From Schizochytrium sp. TIO01 (lineage: Eukaryota > Sar > Bigyra > Thraustochytrida > Thraustochytriidae), in assembly GCA_004764695.1 (NCBI GenBank), contig SMSO01000004.1, forward strand, positions 833,501-897,500: DNA of 64,000 bases, read 5' to 3'. Shown here piece by piece: positions 22,237 through 37,200 of the stretch. Within the stretch, counting starts at the first letter, position 1; each line of letters begins with the position of its first letter. A program made the translations under genes and the position numbers. The notes beneath the pieces are model-generated. The model did no database searches. It was given only the letters and a program-made list of their open reading frames with translations, and was not told where the DNA came from.

Positions 22237-25200
22237 ATGATGAGTTTTTCAATCCGTCATGCCACTGATGAAGATCTTCCTGCGCTGCAACATCTGCAGC
22301 AGTTTACGAATCCGAGCTTTCAAGTCTCTGATGGAGAGCTCTTGCACCGAGTTAAGCTGAGTCATGAAGCAGGGGGTGCCCTTGTACTACTCGTTCCCCG
22401 CGCAGAGCTCGATGACAGCTCTGAAAAGGAACATAAAAGCAGAAGCAGTAGTCTCGAAGGGGAAGAGATTCAGACAGCTCAGGTAGACGATGACAGTAGT
22501 ATAGAATCTACTATTAGTGCAGGAGGTTCGTCTGAATTTCGCATAGCTGGCGTTCTGTATTATGTTCGACGGCCCGATAGGGACTGCGAAATACTTAGAT
22601 ATGATCAAGTTTTTGACCAGTCGAATCCTCTCGCTGATACCATTTATTGGATCCATTTGGTCATTGACCCGCAAAGCCGTTCGTTGCTTGACCAATTTCA
22701 CAAAGCAGCATGCAGATACTGCTTTGAAGAGCTTTGTGCCGATCGAATTTGTGCGCTTACGCATTGCAGTGATCCTGTTGAGGGACAAATCACCTCTCTC
22801 GAAACTTTAAAGGAATATATTTCTTCAATGACTCGAACTGATCGGAATCTTTTTCTTCATACTAGCCATGGAGCAAAGTACACGAAGCTGATTCCAGGAT
22901 ACAACCCTCGAGATAGCCGCAATGCTGGATATGCGGTATGCATGGAATATCTCCGCGAGCCTGTGCAGCAGCCAGTGCGTCAGGTACGAACCACTACTGA
23001 GAAACTCTCAGCCCAACAACTTCATGATCTTGTTTGTACAGCACTTGGACGCTCAGAAAACACCAACCTCGATGAAAATCAGCCATGGTTTGACCTTGGG
23101 TTTGATTCTGTCTCTCTCATGGACTTGCATGGAATGATTGAAGCCAACGTTGGACAATCGATGGATGTTTCGTTTTTATTCGCAACCAATACGCTATCAA
23201 AACTCATTCAGGAGCTTGCTGTTGACGAGAAGCTTGTTCAAGACTATGCATCCGAAGTCTCGGAAAAGACGGAGGCATCAGCCCCTACGTCTGATCTTGG
23301 AGTCCTTGGGATTGGCCTTCGTTTCCCCAATGTCGATGATTCCGCGTCCGATTTAGAATCCCTGGAAGCGTTCTCGCATGCTCTTTACAATGATGACTGC
23401 AAACCTGATTCGTATCGACGATTAGTTCAACGTGAAAGATTTAGTCTTGAACTCTTTTCTCGAGGGGTTACGCTGGAGCAAGCTCGGTGCATCCCACTTT
23501 CTCAGCGTGTTGCCCTCGAGGTTTCAATGTCAGCAATTGCGGATGGGCCACCTGGCCTGCTTGATTCGATTAATCGCTGTGTGGGCGTTTTTGTAGGGGC
23601 ATGGGACGGAGGGTGCAGTCAACACCCTAGCGCTGCCTGTTTGCGAGCTTCATCGGCTCACTCCGCTGCCGCATTCTCAAATTCAATTCTTGCAAATCGA
23701 GTTTCGTATTATCTTGATTTGACCGGTCCAAGTGTAGTAGTTGACACAGCTTGCTCAAGCTCTCTTGTAGCTTTGGATTATGCAATGAAGTCAATTGAAG
23801 CAGGCGAGTGTAAGGCTGCCCTAGTTCTGGGTGTAAATATCATTGATGACGAACGCACAGTACTATTACGACAGGGTGGCTTTCTTTCATCTACAGATGC
23901 GTGTCATGCTTTTGATGACCGCGCGGATGGTTATGCAAGGAGTGAAGGTGCAGGGGCTCTGCTAATTGCCCCAATGCAGCTCTCAGAAATTACCACGAGC
24001 TTCACCCGAGCTAAGATTTGTTCTGTGGCTGTTAACCAAGATGGAAAAACCGCTAACTTGCATGCACCTAATCCAAACGCCCAGTCTAATTTGATTCGCA
24101 AAGCATGCGCAAAGGCAGCAATAGACCCTATGTGCGTAGCCTTTGTCCAGACGCATGGCACTGGAACCCGCCTGGGGGATCCTATTGAAGCCGCTGGCCT
24201 ATACTCTGCATTAACTGCAGCCTCTCAACGCTCGAGGCCACTTTATCTGGCGTCAATCAAATCGCAATTTGGGCACCTCGAAGGAGCTGCAGGTATGATT
24301 GGTCTCATTTCAACAATTGTTTCGTTGCAAACACAAGAATTACATCCGAATCGGCGTCTCTGTCAACGCAACCCCGCCATTCGATTTAACGAATACCAAA
24401 TGGAACCGGTACCTCAAGAAAGCCCAGTTGATCTCACACCCTTCACGAGAGAGGGTGGAAAATTGATTGCTGGTGTGTCCTCTTTTGGTTTTGGCGGTAC
24501 AAACGCGCATGCACTCCTTCAAGCATTTGGTTCACGAATTTCTCAAAAGAGTATCTGTTCTCGCAAGCTTATTAATTGGAATGAAGACGCTCGAGTTATC
24601 CCTTTCTCGCCGGCACTCGAGGAGCCCTTAGATCAGTTTTATTCTGACAAGATTATGTTGAAGCTAGAAGATCACAAAGTAGGTACCTTGAAGCTTATCC
24701 CGGGATCATTTTGGGTTTCTCTGCTCTCTCAGCAATATCCAGGCTGTTATATTGAGCAGCTGGAGTTTCTAGCAGCAACTACTCTCCCTGTACCGTCAAA
24801 TTGGAGTTTAACATTGAGACAAGCTACTCACAAAGCTTACCTTGTTGACATGACAGGCAAAAACCTTTGTGCAGCAACGTTTGCACCAATGCGTTCAAGA
24901 CCAGAAGAAACTAAGTCCCTCAAAGAAGCAAGAGAGCAGTGTGCTGAGCCGATAGATCTTCGATCATTTTATGCAGAACTAGGAAATCAATACGGCCCAC
25001 ACTTCCAAGCTATGCGGGATGCTTGGAAAGATTCGAATGGAACAATTGTTCTCGCTCGTCTTGAGGTAAATGTCAATGAAGTGGAAAATAATCATGGAGC
25101 ACGTTGCCTCAGTCAAGCTGTAATTATCGATGCTGCAGCTCATGCTTGCTTCTTAACGCTAAATAAAGGCCAAGGAGAAGTCGCATCCTTACCTCACTAT

Positions 25201-28200
25201 GCAAAAGGATTTGGTTCGTTTTGGTGCAGCGCAGACTGGATTGAGAGGGACCTAGCATCAATTTCCTGGTGGTGCTTGGTGACGAAGAGCAAAAGCTCAC
25301 TCCAATTCGACTGGAAACTTTTTTCAACAGACGGCCAAATCGTCATGGATGCTTGTGATTTCACAATGGCATGCTCTCGTAATACTCGGTCACAGCCTCA
25401 GAGTGAACTAACCTTTGAAGGTGTAACTTGTGCAAATATAGTGTGGGAACGTTTATCAGAGAATCAATTAGGCGCACTACGCAAAGTGCCTGCGGACAAT
25501 GTCATCGATACGCCAACATGCGAAAAACTTCACGACTGCATTGTTGGAATATTGAAGCAGGATGAGAGGCCCCCACGCATTTGCATCAGGATCAATGAGC
25601 CTGGACAGGAAGGTTATGCTCGCTCATTAAGACTTGAAATGCCAGATTGGCAAATTCATACTTGGTGTGGTCCTCGCAGTCAAGACGTACAAATCCTAGA
25701 AAGTGAACACGAACTTTTGTGCACCGAAGACGGCCACATAGCTGTACGTCGTCTCAGGAGAATAAAGAATTCATTGAATTCTGAAGAAGCACAATTGCTT
25801 GTGGCCGTGAAAAAGAACGCCACGTATATTATTACGGGTGGAGCTGGGGCACTTGGAAGAAAATTTGCGGCAGAACTAATTAAAAGGGGTGCTGGAAAAG
25901 TTTTATTGCTAGGGCGCGCATCAACTTTCTCCGCGTCAAAGTCCGAACTTACAGAAAAGATCGAATACCAGCAATGTGATATTACTGATAGAAACGCTCT
26001 GAAGAAGATTGTCAAACCTGTGACGAACAATCTTGCCGGTGCTTTCCATTGCGCTGGAGTGCTGCGAGACGCAACTATTCCCAACCTTGAAGACTTTGAT
26101 GAAGTCTTTGCTGGCAAAGTAAGCGGAGCAGAATGTCTAATCCAGGTTTTCCATGAACTCCATGTGGAACTCGACTTTCTTATTTTGTGCTCTTCAGTGA
26201 CTGCATGCTTCGGAAGTGCAGGTCAAGCAAATTATGCCGCTGCAAATTCTGTACTTGATGCCCTGGCGGAGCAAAATGCTTTTAGGAACACTACTAGTAT
26301 TCAATGGGGCCCATGGCAGGGAGGAAGCAGTATGGCCGCCGCTTCCTTGGCGCGCTGGCAGCGACTTGGACTTAACCCAATGGATCCAAAAATGGCATGC
26401 AATAGTCTGTTTTCCTTACGAAAAAATTGTGGACCTGTTATATGTATCACTCACCTTGACCATACTGCTCCTGGGGCGCAATCAAGCTGGGCCAAAAGTC
26501 CACTTGCTTGTGATCTTGTTACGGAATCAAAAAATCTCAGCCAGGTCAACTGTAGCACCGACATTAATTTCAATGGATCGTTCTCTCAGCAAATTGTAAA
26601 AACTGTTGCCTCATCATTCTTGAACACTGAGAACTTAGTACTAGAGACACCATGGAGAGAAGCTGGTTTAGATTCACTTGCAATGGTTGAGTTTAAGAAT
26701 ATGCTCCGAACCGCTATCCCAGATCACATTCCTATGCGTGATACCGTACTCTTTGACTATCCAACGCCTCAAGCTCTTATCGAATATCTTTCAGAGTTTG
26801 ACGAAGCTAGAAATCCACACACAGAGAGTTCTGGAAAGCAAACTACCATAGAGCCGAACTTTGATCAATTAGGTTCAACAACTCTCGAAGTCACGGGTGC
26901 TGCGTGTCGCTTACCTGGCGGAGTAGATTCCCCCGAGTCATTCTGGAGATTACTAGAAGCAGGTACCGACACAATGACTGACATACCCATAGGGCGGTTT
27001 GATTGGGAAAGCAGCGCAGACCGTATTTATGCACGAAAGGCGGCATTCGTTGATCATGTAGAGCGCTTTGATTACTCACGATTTAATATCACTGAAGTTG
27101 AGGCTTCCAACATGGACCCACAACAACGATTAGTTCTTCAGGTTGCAGCTGACGCGATTGAACAGGCTGATCTTCAACCTAATACCCGTGTTGGTGTATT
27201 TGTGGGTGTTATGACGAATGACTGGGCACGAATGATGGATCCAGCAACACCGACTGCATATTCTGCAGCAGGACAGATTCCATGCATCCTCGCAAATCGT
27301 GTATCTTACATACTTGGTTTGCAAGGACCATCGATGGCGATCGATACTGCTTGTAGCTCGGGACTAGTCGCTCTTGACACTGCGGCAGCATCGATTCAAA
27401 GAGGCGACTGCAATGCAGCTTTGGTGATAGGTGTAAATCTAATTCTTGATCAGGGTGTTCATAGTGAAGAATGCGCTGCGCGTATGCTATCTACAGTTGG
27501 TCGATGTGCAACATTCTCTGAGGATGCTGATGGCTACGCTCGCGGAGAAGGCTGCGTGGCCTTGGTGTTGGAGCCAGGAAGCGCATTGAGCAGCAATCGA
27601 AAATCATGGGGAACAATTCTAGGCACTGCTGTAAACCAAGATGGTCGCAGCGCAAATCTTACATCTCCAAATGGTCGTGCTCAAGTAGATGTAATTCGCC
27701 GCGCCCAAGCGCGTGCAAAGGTCAGTCCAAGTGATATTTCATACCTAGAAACCCATGGAACTGGCACCCCTTTGGGTGATCCAATAGAAGTCGGAGCGAT
27801 TGTTGATGCTTTCAAAGGGCATAGTCACAAGCTTTGTCTTGGTGCTTTAAAGACACTGATCGGTCATGGCGAGGCTGTGGCAGGCCTGTCAGGCGTTTTA
27901 AAAGCATTGCTTTGTTTGAACCATCGCCGTGTCCCATCAGATTTACACCACCATAAAACGAATCCCAAAATACTTGATATTATAACACCATGGATTCATT
28001 TTCCTCAACATGAGCCCTTTCCTTTACCAGAGGAGCCTATCGCTGGTGTATCAGCATTTGGATTCGGAGGAACAAATGCTCATGTTATCGTTAAAGCGTC
28101 TTTGGCACCGTCTCCGCTAGACTTTCAAAGTGGGTTGTTGTATAACAACACAATATCACGCTGTCCACGTCTTCAGTGGACAAGGGATGAACTGGTGTAT

Positions 28201-31200
28201 TCTGTCGGTTGGGTTACATTGCCGAATGAACAAACCAAGAACTGGGCAAGCCAAAGTAACTCATTTCATATTAAGAGTTATCATGAACTGCAAGAGGTTA
28301 TCTCAACATTTTCTGAAAACGAAACTGTTGAGCTTAACCTTCTGACAACTAGCGCTTCTGTTGCAGCACTTATTCGTTGTCTTCGTCTGAGCAGGCCAAG
28401 ATGGAGCGTAAAGCTTGTTTATATTTCGGCTCCAGAGAGTAAGAATCACGATTTGGATTTACAAAACATGCAGGTTGACTCAAGCGCTCTTGAACAAAAG
28501 ATTGATCAAGATGGAATGATTAAGGTACCACGTTTGCACAAACAGCCAGGATTCCTTCCGTATAGCCTGCGTTTGGAACGTTGTGGTCCTATTCTCCTCA
28601 GTGGTGCATCGGGGGGGCTCGGCACAGCCATTCTGGAAAGTTTACTTAGTGCAGGTGCCACTAAGATCTATGCTATATCTCGTCAAGGAAAGCCCAGTAC
28701 AGAAAAACTACAGCCACTACTTGCAGTAGCGTTATTGTCAGGCGTTCTTGAGTACTTACAATGCGATGTTAGTGTGGAAATAGATGTGAAACAACTTGCT
28801 GAGAAGCTGAACTTTGAAAACATCACAACAGTTCTACATGCAGCCGGAATATTGAATGAGAAATCAATTGATCAGCTGGACGATGAAGTACTAAGTACTC
28901 ACATGAATGTCAAAGTACTTGGCACTCAGAATCTTCTTAGGTACTTTCCGAAGGCTTCCTTTATGGGCTTTTCCTCAACTTCTAGTATATTTGGTATGAA
29001 AGATGCACCAGCATATGCTATGTGTAACGCAGCCATGGAGTTTGAAGTTGACAAGGCTCGGAATCAAGGCCGGCATGCAGTAGCAATTCTGTGGGACCTT
29101 TGGAAAGAAACAGGTATGGCTAGTGACCGTGCTATGGGAAGCGAGCACCGAGGTCTTAGTACACGACGCGGTTGTCAAATCTTGCTTGGTATTTTGCAAA
29201 TTTGGCACGAGCAAGACTCGCATATGCTTGTAATTCTTGCGGCGAACCTCCAGCGCTTACGTAAAACAATTAGCGAACCTGCTCTTCTAGACGATTTAAC
29301 AACAGCTGAGTATGTATCGACCTCACAGTCTGCAAATGTGACACACTTTAAAGCAGCATCAAGCTTACAGCTCACTCTTGCTGACCAAACTTTGGAAACT
29401 TGGCCAAGTTTGATTGAAGAATGGATTTTGAAAAAGTCCAAGCAGCTGCAAGCAAGCCATACTAGTGAAATTGATTCTCTGACTCCTTGGCAGCAAGCGG
29501 GATTTGATTCCCTATCCATGACTGAATTCACTGCTTCTCTAAATACATCGCTTGGGCTGAAAGGCACCATGGACGAACTTTCTGACACGGTTATGTTTGA
29601 TCATCCCAATCCAAACGATCTTGCCAAATACATTGCAGAATTGTACAAGACTACAGCAGCTGCTGCAAGCACACGCACTACTGAACCCCCCATGCGAGAC
29701 ACCAGAACTAAAGGATCAGCAGAGGCAGAGGCAGAGGCTGCTATTGTCAGCATCGCTCTTCGTTTTCCTGGTAGTCGGGAAAATTCAACTCCAGCTGGTT
29801 TTTGGGATTTCTTATGCAGTGGGAAAGATGCTATTGTAAATATCCCGCGAGCGAGAATTCCTGATCTAGCAACGGCACCAGGAGAGAATCTTCATCAAGT
29901 CTATGTTCGCAAGGGTGCTTTTCTACACCCAGATCTTTTCCATGCAGATATTAGCAAGAGTGGGTTGTCGCTCTCAGATGCCGAGTGTGAGATCATTGAT
30001 CCACATCAGCGCCTGTCACTACAGGTTGCAGCTGAAGCACTTGCTTCGGCTGAAAAAACTGGAGCCGATATGACCTGCGTAGGCGTCTTTGTTGGAGCAC
30101 AAAATACGGAGTATATCCTGTCACAGGCTCATAAAGTGAGCACTTATACTGCTACAGGTACAGCGCTCTCCATCATTGCAAACCGCATTTCGTTTGTCTT
30201 TAATCTTACAGGGCCCTCTATGACTGTTGATACTGCCTGCTCGTCATCACTCGTAGCACTGGACGCAGCTTTGAAAGCCCTACATGCAGGAGATTGTACA
30301 AGTGCCTTAGTTCTTGCAGTTGACTTAATGCTCTCACCTCATAGGTTTGAAACAACATGTGCAGCCCAAATGCTTTCTCCCCAAGGTCGCTGTGCAACAT
30401 TCTCTGATCAAGCGGATGGCTACGCCCGCGGTGAAGGCTGTGCAGCCCTAGTAATAACGCTTGATTCAACTTGCAATCTTCCTGCATGGGGGGTTGTTCG
30501 CGGAATTGCCTTAAATCAGGATGGTCGAAGTGCAAACCTCACTTCGCCACGGGGTCCGGCACAAGTTGCCTGTATTGAGCGTGCACTTCAAAGAGCAAGC
30601 CTTAATAGTATTGAAGAAGTGTCCTTTATTGAAGCACATGGTACAGGAACAAAACTTGGCGACCCCCAAGAGATGGAGGCTTTATCAGCAGTCTTTAAAA
30701 CTCGTACGAAACCTTTGCCTGTTGGTGCTGTGAAATCCTCCATTGGTCACCTCGAGGCTGCTGCTGGCCTAGCAGGTATCATCAAATCGCTCTTGTGTCT
30801 CAAAAATGGATCCGTGCCGGCGAATTTACATTGCAATAACCTTAATCCAAGACTTTTGCGGATTCAAGGTCGTTGCCCTCTTGTATTTCCTAAATGCAGT
30901 GTAGAGCTTAATGCAAAGGCAGAAGGCCGTTTGGCCGGAGTATCTTCGTTTGGTTTCGGAGGCACAAATGGCCATGTGGTGCTTTCAGGTGTCTCAGAGG
31001 AACGCTCCTCCCGCGCGGAGATGTGTTTTGTGTCTAAACTTCTTCCTGCTAAAGTGTTCAAGCTCCAGCAACAATTAACAGGGTCTTCGTCGCATGCTTC
31101 GCAACAACGGTGGAAGTTCAAGATGCTCTCGGAGATGACAAACCTGATTCGCAATCATCGTGTGGGCGATCTTTCTGTACTTCCAGCAACTTCTTACATG

Positions 31201-34200
31201 GAAATAGTCCAGCCACTTTTTGAGGGGAAAGCTTTGTCGTTCTCAAATCTTGATTTGCGAAGCATGTACTTTATTCCAGACAATGAAGAGGAATTAGAGT
31301 TTGATGTTACTTATGACCTTTCCAGTGAAATTGTGTCAATCATTTCCTCGAGAGATCATTGTCTACGAGCTCAAATGAACGTCAAAACAAACCAGTCTTT
31401 GGTTTCAAGAAGAGTTGATTTACCTGTGATCCAGCAACGGTGTACCATTGAGCTGCCAGGTGGGGATGACCTTTATCAAGGAGTTGGTAATCAGTATGCT
31501 GGTCCTTTTCGTAGCCTCAAGTTTGCATGGGCGAACCAAGATGGCAGTGAGCTGTTAGGCAAGCTTTCAGTTGATCAAAACGTTGCCCTTGACGTTCTTT
31601 CTTCAGCCTGGCTAGATGCAGCTAGCCATGTTGCATTAGCTGCACTTCAACCTAGTGAGAGAAAACAGCCAGTATACGCTGCAAAAGTTATTGGATATGA
31701 GCTAGCAGATGTTCAAACCAAGCAAAACGCTGCCAAAGATTCCTTTCTCTGGACTTACATCAAACAGGTCTCTCTAAATACCTTTGACATGCAAATTTTT
31801 CGTAAAACAGGTGAGGTATTGGCTGAGGTTCATAACTTTAGCTTTGGGTTTTTCTCACGAGGAGCATCTCTGAATTCCGGGATGGCAAATGAGCAAAACT
31901 TGTTGTGGAAAGATAACTGGGAGAGTATACTTACCACGAGTAATAGCTCGGATTTCGTCTCAAATGAGAAGATGGAAATTCTGGATGTGAATACGACTCC
32001 GAAACTTCTCACCCAGCTGACCCATATACTAAGCCAACATTCTGCTGCTTCCTTGTTGATTCCGATTCGAGACCCTGGGCAGCGGGGATTGGTTGCCTGT
32101 GTCCGCCGAGAATACCCGCATGCCACACTTTCCACTATTGGCGGTGAACAAATTGATTTGCCAACTCTTCAGAATATCTTGCTCATCGCACAGGGTCTTC
32201 CAGGAAATGTTGATCTACGGTTGAAAAGTGAAGACCGGGACTCGAGCAACCCGAATTTAGAAATATTGCGAGGGCTCGAGCCAATAATTACTTGCGCTGA
32301 TGAACTCCCCCTTGTGCAAATCATCAAAGGTGCCACCTACATTATTACTGGTGGTGCTGGGGCACTTGGACAACATTTTGGCTCATATATTGCTGCATAT
32401 GGTGGTATTGTTATCCTTCTTGGGCGAACTAAACCTGAACACGAAATCCCGGAAGGTTGTACATTTTTAAGTTGTGATATAACTTGCAATGATGCAGTGA
32501 AGGAGGTCGTTCGCCGCTGTAAAGATTTAAGAGGCATTATTCATTGTGCTGGACTCCTCAAAGACGCTACTCTTCAAACTGCCAGCGTAGCAGACTTTGA
32601 CATAATCTCTGCACCCAAGATCTTCGGAATTAAAACCCTTTTGCAACAAGCAGATTGCAAGTCCTTGGATTTTTGTGTGCTTTTCTCCTCGATAGCGGCA
32701 TCGGTTGGATCTGCCGGGCAAAGCATTTATGGGTCAGTAAATGCAGAGCTTGACATGCTCGCACATGAACTTCATTGTAGCGGAATGAATGTTGTAAGCA
32801 TTCGATGGGGCCCCTGGGCGGGTGCTGGAATGGCATCTTCTCTAACAGAGAAGTGGAGACGTATGCAGCTAGTCCCTTTGAAACCAGAGGATGCAGTGCG
32901 AGAACTCTTTAATATTCCTCGAGGGATGCCTGTGGTAACTATTTGTGGATTCATTCAAGAGAACAAAGAAATAAAACTTGAGAAGCAAGCGAGAGAATCA
33001 ATAGATTACCAATCACCCCGTACGAAGGAAGAACTAATTAACTTGGTTTTGAACATCGCGCAAGAAGTAAGCCCTGACCATTCTTCATTCGAACTGGATG
33101 ACTCCTGGAGAGAAGCTGGGCTAGATAGTCTTGCTATGGTTGAATTTCGAAACGTTCTTCAGAGTCGTTTAGGTGGCTCCTCTATTATTGAAATTGAAGA
33201 CACAATACTCTTTGACTACCCAAATGCATCGTTGCTTGTTGAGTGGTTGACAGAGAAACTCCCAGTTCAAATCCAGGGTGAAACTACAGGCGCTGCATCT
33301 CCTCAACAAAACGATGACGATTCTCATATTCAATCGTGGCTTGTTACAGGGGCTGCATGTCGCCTTCCAGCTGGCGTAGACTCTCTTGAGAAATACTGGC
33401 AGCTTTTGTGCTCTGGAGAACATGCCATGCAAAAAATTCCCAAGTCGAGATTTGATATTGAGGCTGCCTTCGATGCAGATCCATCAACACCATTTAAATC
33501 CTATGTTGACCAAGCAGCTCTCGTTGACGACATATACTCATTCGATAATAGTAAGTTTGGAATCTCCGATCAAGAAGCCATTCGCATGGACCCTCAGCAA
33601 AGACTTGCCGTGGAGTGTGCATATGAAGCAATGGTTAGCGCTGGCCTTGCCGAAGAACCCACGAAAGCCGGTACAAAACTTTCTTTGCGAAACATTAAAA
33701 TGTCGGAAGTTGGAGTCTATGTTGGAATGATGACGAATGACTGGGCTAAAATGAATCACGGTGCCCCTTCACCATTTACAGCCACAGGACACTCGCCCGC
33801 AATTGCAGCAAATAGGATTTCTTATCTTCTAGGGCTGACTGGCCCAAGTATGACGGTTGACACCGCCTGCAGCTCTTCAATTGTTGCACTTGACGCTGCT
33901 TGCCGGGCCTTAAGCAGTGGTGATTGTGACGCTGCAATTGTAATTGGGGTCAATCTCATTCTGACGTCAGATCTTTTCATAGAAGAATGCGCTGCACGAA
34001 TGCTTTCTCCCCGTGGTTTCTGCTCAACATTTTCAGCTGAAGCTGATGGATATGCCCGGGGTGAAGGGTGTGTTGCTTTAGTGTTACAGCGAAAAAAACA
34101 CAATCATGTAGAGGACTCCCAAAGAGTATTAGGAGAAATCTTAGGTGTTGCTGTGAACCAAGATGGTCGCAGTGCAAACATTACATCCCCAAATGGGCGT

Positions 34201-37200
34201 GCACAGGAAGAGGTTATTCGTATGGCACTGAAGCGAGCCCATGCTACGCCACAACAAATTGCGTATGTTGAAACACATGGTACTGGAACCGCGCTAGGAG
34301 ATCCACTTGAAATTAGCGCCCTAGCAAGAGTATTTGCTGACCGCGAAACTCCTCTGATCATAGGTGCTGCAAAGGCATCTATTGGACATACTGAAGGGGC
34401 ATCTGGTTTGGCTGGACTTCTCAAAGCACTCCTTTGTGTGTATTTTAAAGAAGTGCCTGGCCTGGCAAGTTTAGCGAAAAAGACCGATCTTAGTCCTAAA
34501 GTGCGCAACGCTGCTCTGGAACACATGGTGTTTCCTGTTCGTGGAAATTTGCAAAGCCTCCCCAGCAATTCTCTTGTAGGACTTTCAAGCTTTGGCTTCG
34601 GAGGAACAAACACGCACACAATTCTGAGAGCTTCTTCAGGTAAAGCTAAGTTTGATTTGTCTCTAGCATCTAGGTCAATCGTATGGACACGAAAAACATT
34701 TTTACCTCGTGTTACGAGTGTCAAGTCCCATGGTGGGTGTAACAAAGTGCAGGAAACGTCTACGCGAGTCGAGAACCAACTTAATCCCTCGAATCAGAAA
34801 GACGTTCCACAAAGGCATGCCCTCCTATCAGCGGGTTCGCTACCGGAAAATGAATGTCCAACCATGTTTGGGGTTAAATCAAAGCTCCCAACATACGCAC
34901 TTTTGGATCTTTTAATTTGGTGTCAACATGACACTCATAAAAACACAAGTGGCTACTTGACTTGGGCCTCACTAAAGCTCCAATCTAGTACAGTAAAGCC
35001 CTCACATAAGGTCAAGGTTGGCATGTCAAAGATTACAAGTGGAAGCACCATATTATGTGAGTTTGAAAATGTAACACAATTGCAGCAGTCTCTGTTTGAT
35101 GATGGGACGCTTCCAATTATCGTTTCGCAGAATTTTAATTGGGTATCAAGATCACCTGCATGGCTGAAACATTGTCTGGCTCAAGTAGGATGGCGTAAAC
35201 CAGACTGGCTTGTTACCGATGTGAAGTCTTCTCTAGACGAAAGAATGCTGCGGCTAACATTTTCAAAGCCACTTCCTCGGCCGAGCGGGTACTTCTGGGT
35301 TCCCGAGCTACTGGGCGAATGCGTTATGGCACTTGGATTAGTTCAGGCCAGGAGGCACGAGGTAGACAGTCAATCTAGAGTTGATGTCCCTCCATCGCTG
35401 AGTTTTGTAGAAACAATGGTTTGCTCACTTTCCAATATATTATTCCACGTGCAAGATTCTTCATTCGTTGGGCCGCTGGAGTGCACCATTGAAGCAACTC
35501 GTGGCCTTCTTCACATTACTAGCTGTGAAACTGGTCACGTACTTTTTTATCTTAAGGGTGCTCGCTGCGAGTTTGGAAAGGAAATTGGAGAAACAACCTC
35601 CTACGTCCGGCGTTGGATTCCCCATGTGAGGCCATCATTTCCCCGACAGATCACTGGCGATAGCAGATTCACCATGAACGATGTCAAGAAGTATGTACAT
35701 CCTCGGGAGGTGAAAGACAGGGTGGGAGATGAGGCGCTAGAGGTTTACTGCGCACATTATATTAGGCGCGCCCTTTCAATGCTGCCAGCAGGATTTATAC
35801 CCGCCGAACCGCATCTCCAGTTCTTATTAAATAGATGGAAAGATCAATATTCCAATGCTCAAAGTTTTGAGAGTTTGAAAGATATTGAACCCACAGGGGT
35901 GGAATACGAATTTGCTCAGAATTGTGTAGAAGCTCTACCTGAAATCATGCAAGGAAGGCGACCCGCTTTGGATGTCTTATTTTCTAAGCCGGATCTTACA
36001 ACGCGACTGTATAGTGAGTCAACTCCTTCCCTCACCTGCAACAACGCAATTGCACAAGCTGTAAAGGGCATTGCTCAGTCAAAGTATTCATCTGAGGGCG
36101 ATTCAAAGGTTCTCCGCATCCTTGAGTTGGGCGCAGGAACAGGAGGCACAACTATGCATTTGGTCAAATTTTTGAAGTTGCATCAAACGGAATACTTCTT
36201 CACAGATATTTCAGATTACTTCTTACGGCAAGCAGAAGAAACATTCTCAGCATACTCAGACATGATGCGATACACGCTCTTGAATGTCGAAAATTCCCTT
36301 CATGAACAAGGATTTGCAATGCACCAATTTGATGTGATTATTGCATCCAACATCATCCATGCAACACAAGAGCTTCATGTAACTCTTGGTCATATTGCTG
36401 ACCTTTTAGTTCCTGGAGGTTGCTTTCTATTAAATGAAGCCACAATATCAACCGCGTTTCTAGATGCCACGTTTGCGCTCACAAGTGGATGGTGGCGATT
36501 CGCAGAAGCTAATGATCCGGCTCGACCAGAACGTCATGGCCCGCTTCTCTCTCCACAGAAATGGTTTTCTGTCCTAAAAGAAAATGGATTCACACAAACG
36601 GAAGTCATTCATGAGGCTGCTCAAGGTCAAGCTGTAATTTGTGGCATTCGTAATTCAGTGTTTTCGACTCCAACCATATCAACATCGTATTCAAATGAAC
36701 TTTGCGTTATTGGGAATGGCTCACTTGCTAATGCCCTTAAAGCTTCATCCGACGGTCATGAAGGAGTTGAGCCAGTATATGTTTTGGTACCTCCTGCTGA
36801 CAACAGCTTTGAATTGCAGAAGTTCTTTGATGTCCTAAAGTCCTTAGCTTCAGGAAAACTTCGTACCAGTAAATTAATTATTGTGACGCGCCGCGACAAA
36901 AACCCATGGCATGGTGCTCTTTGGGGAATCACGAGAAGCATGATGCTTGAGAGTATAGACATTCAGCAACTAATTTGCATGGATATCGATGACCACACTT
37001 CATTTCCAAGCGTTGTCCAAGCGGTGCATTATGAAATTAATGCGCCACAATGCCCCTCGCATATCCTGCAACTCCGTTTCATTCGTGGAGAACGGCATGA
37101 AGCAGAGCTCCATGGATTGAAAGCTATCGCATCTCCTAGTGCTTCGAAATTGCGAGGAACGTATGTAATTACTGGTGGTCTTGGAGGTCTCGGGCTATTG

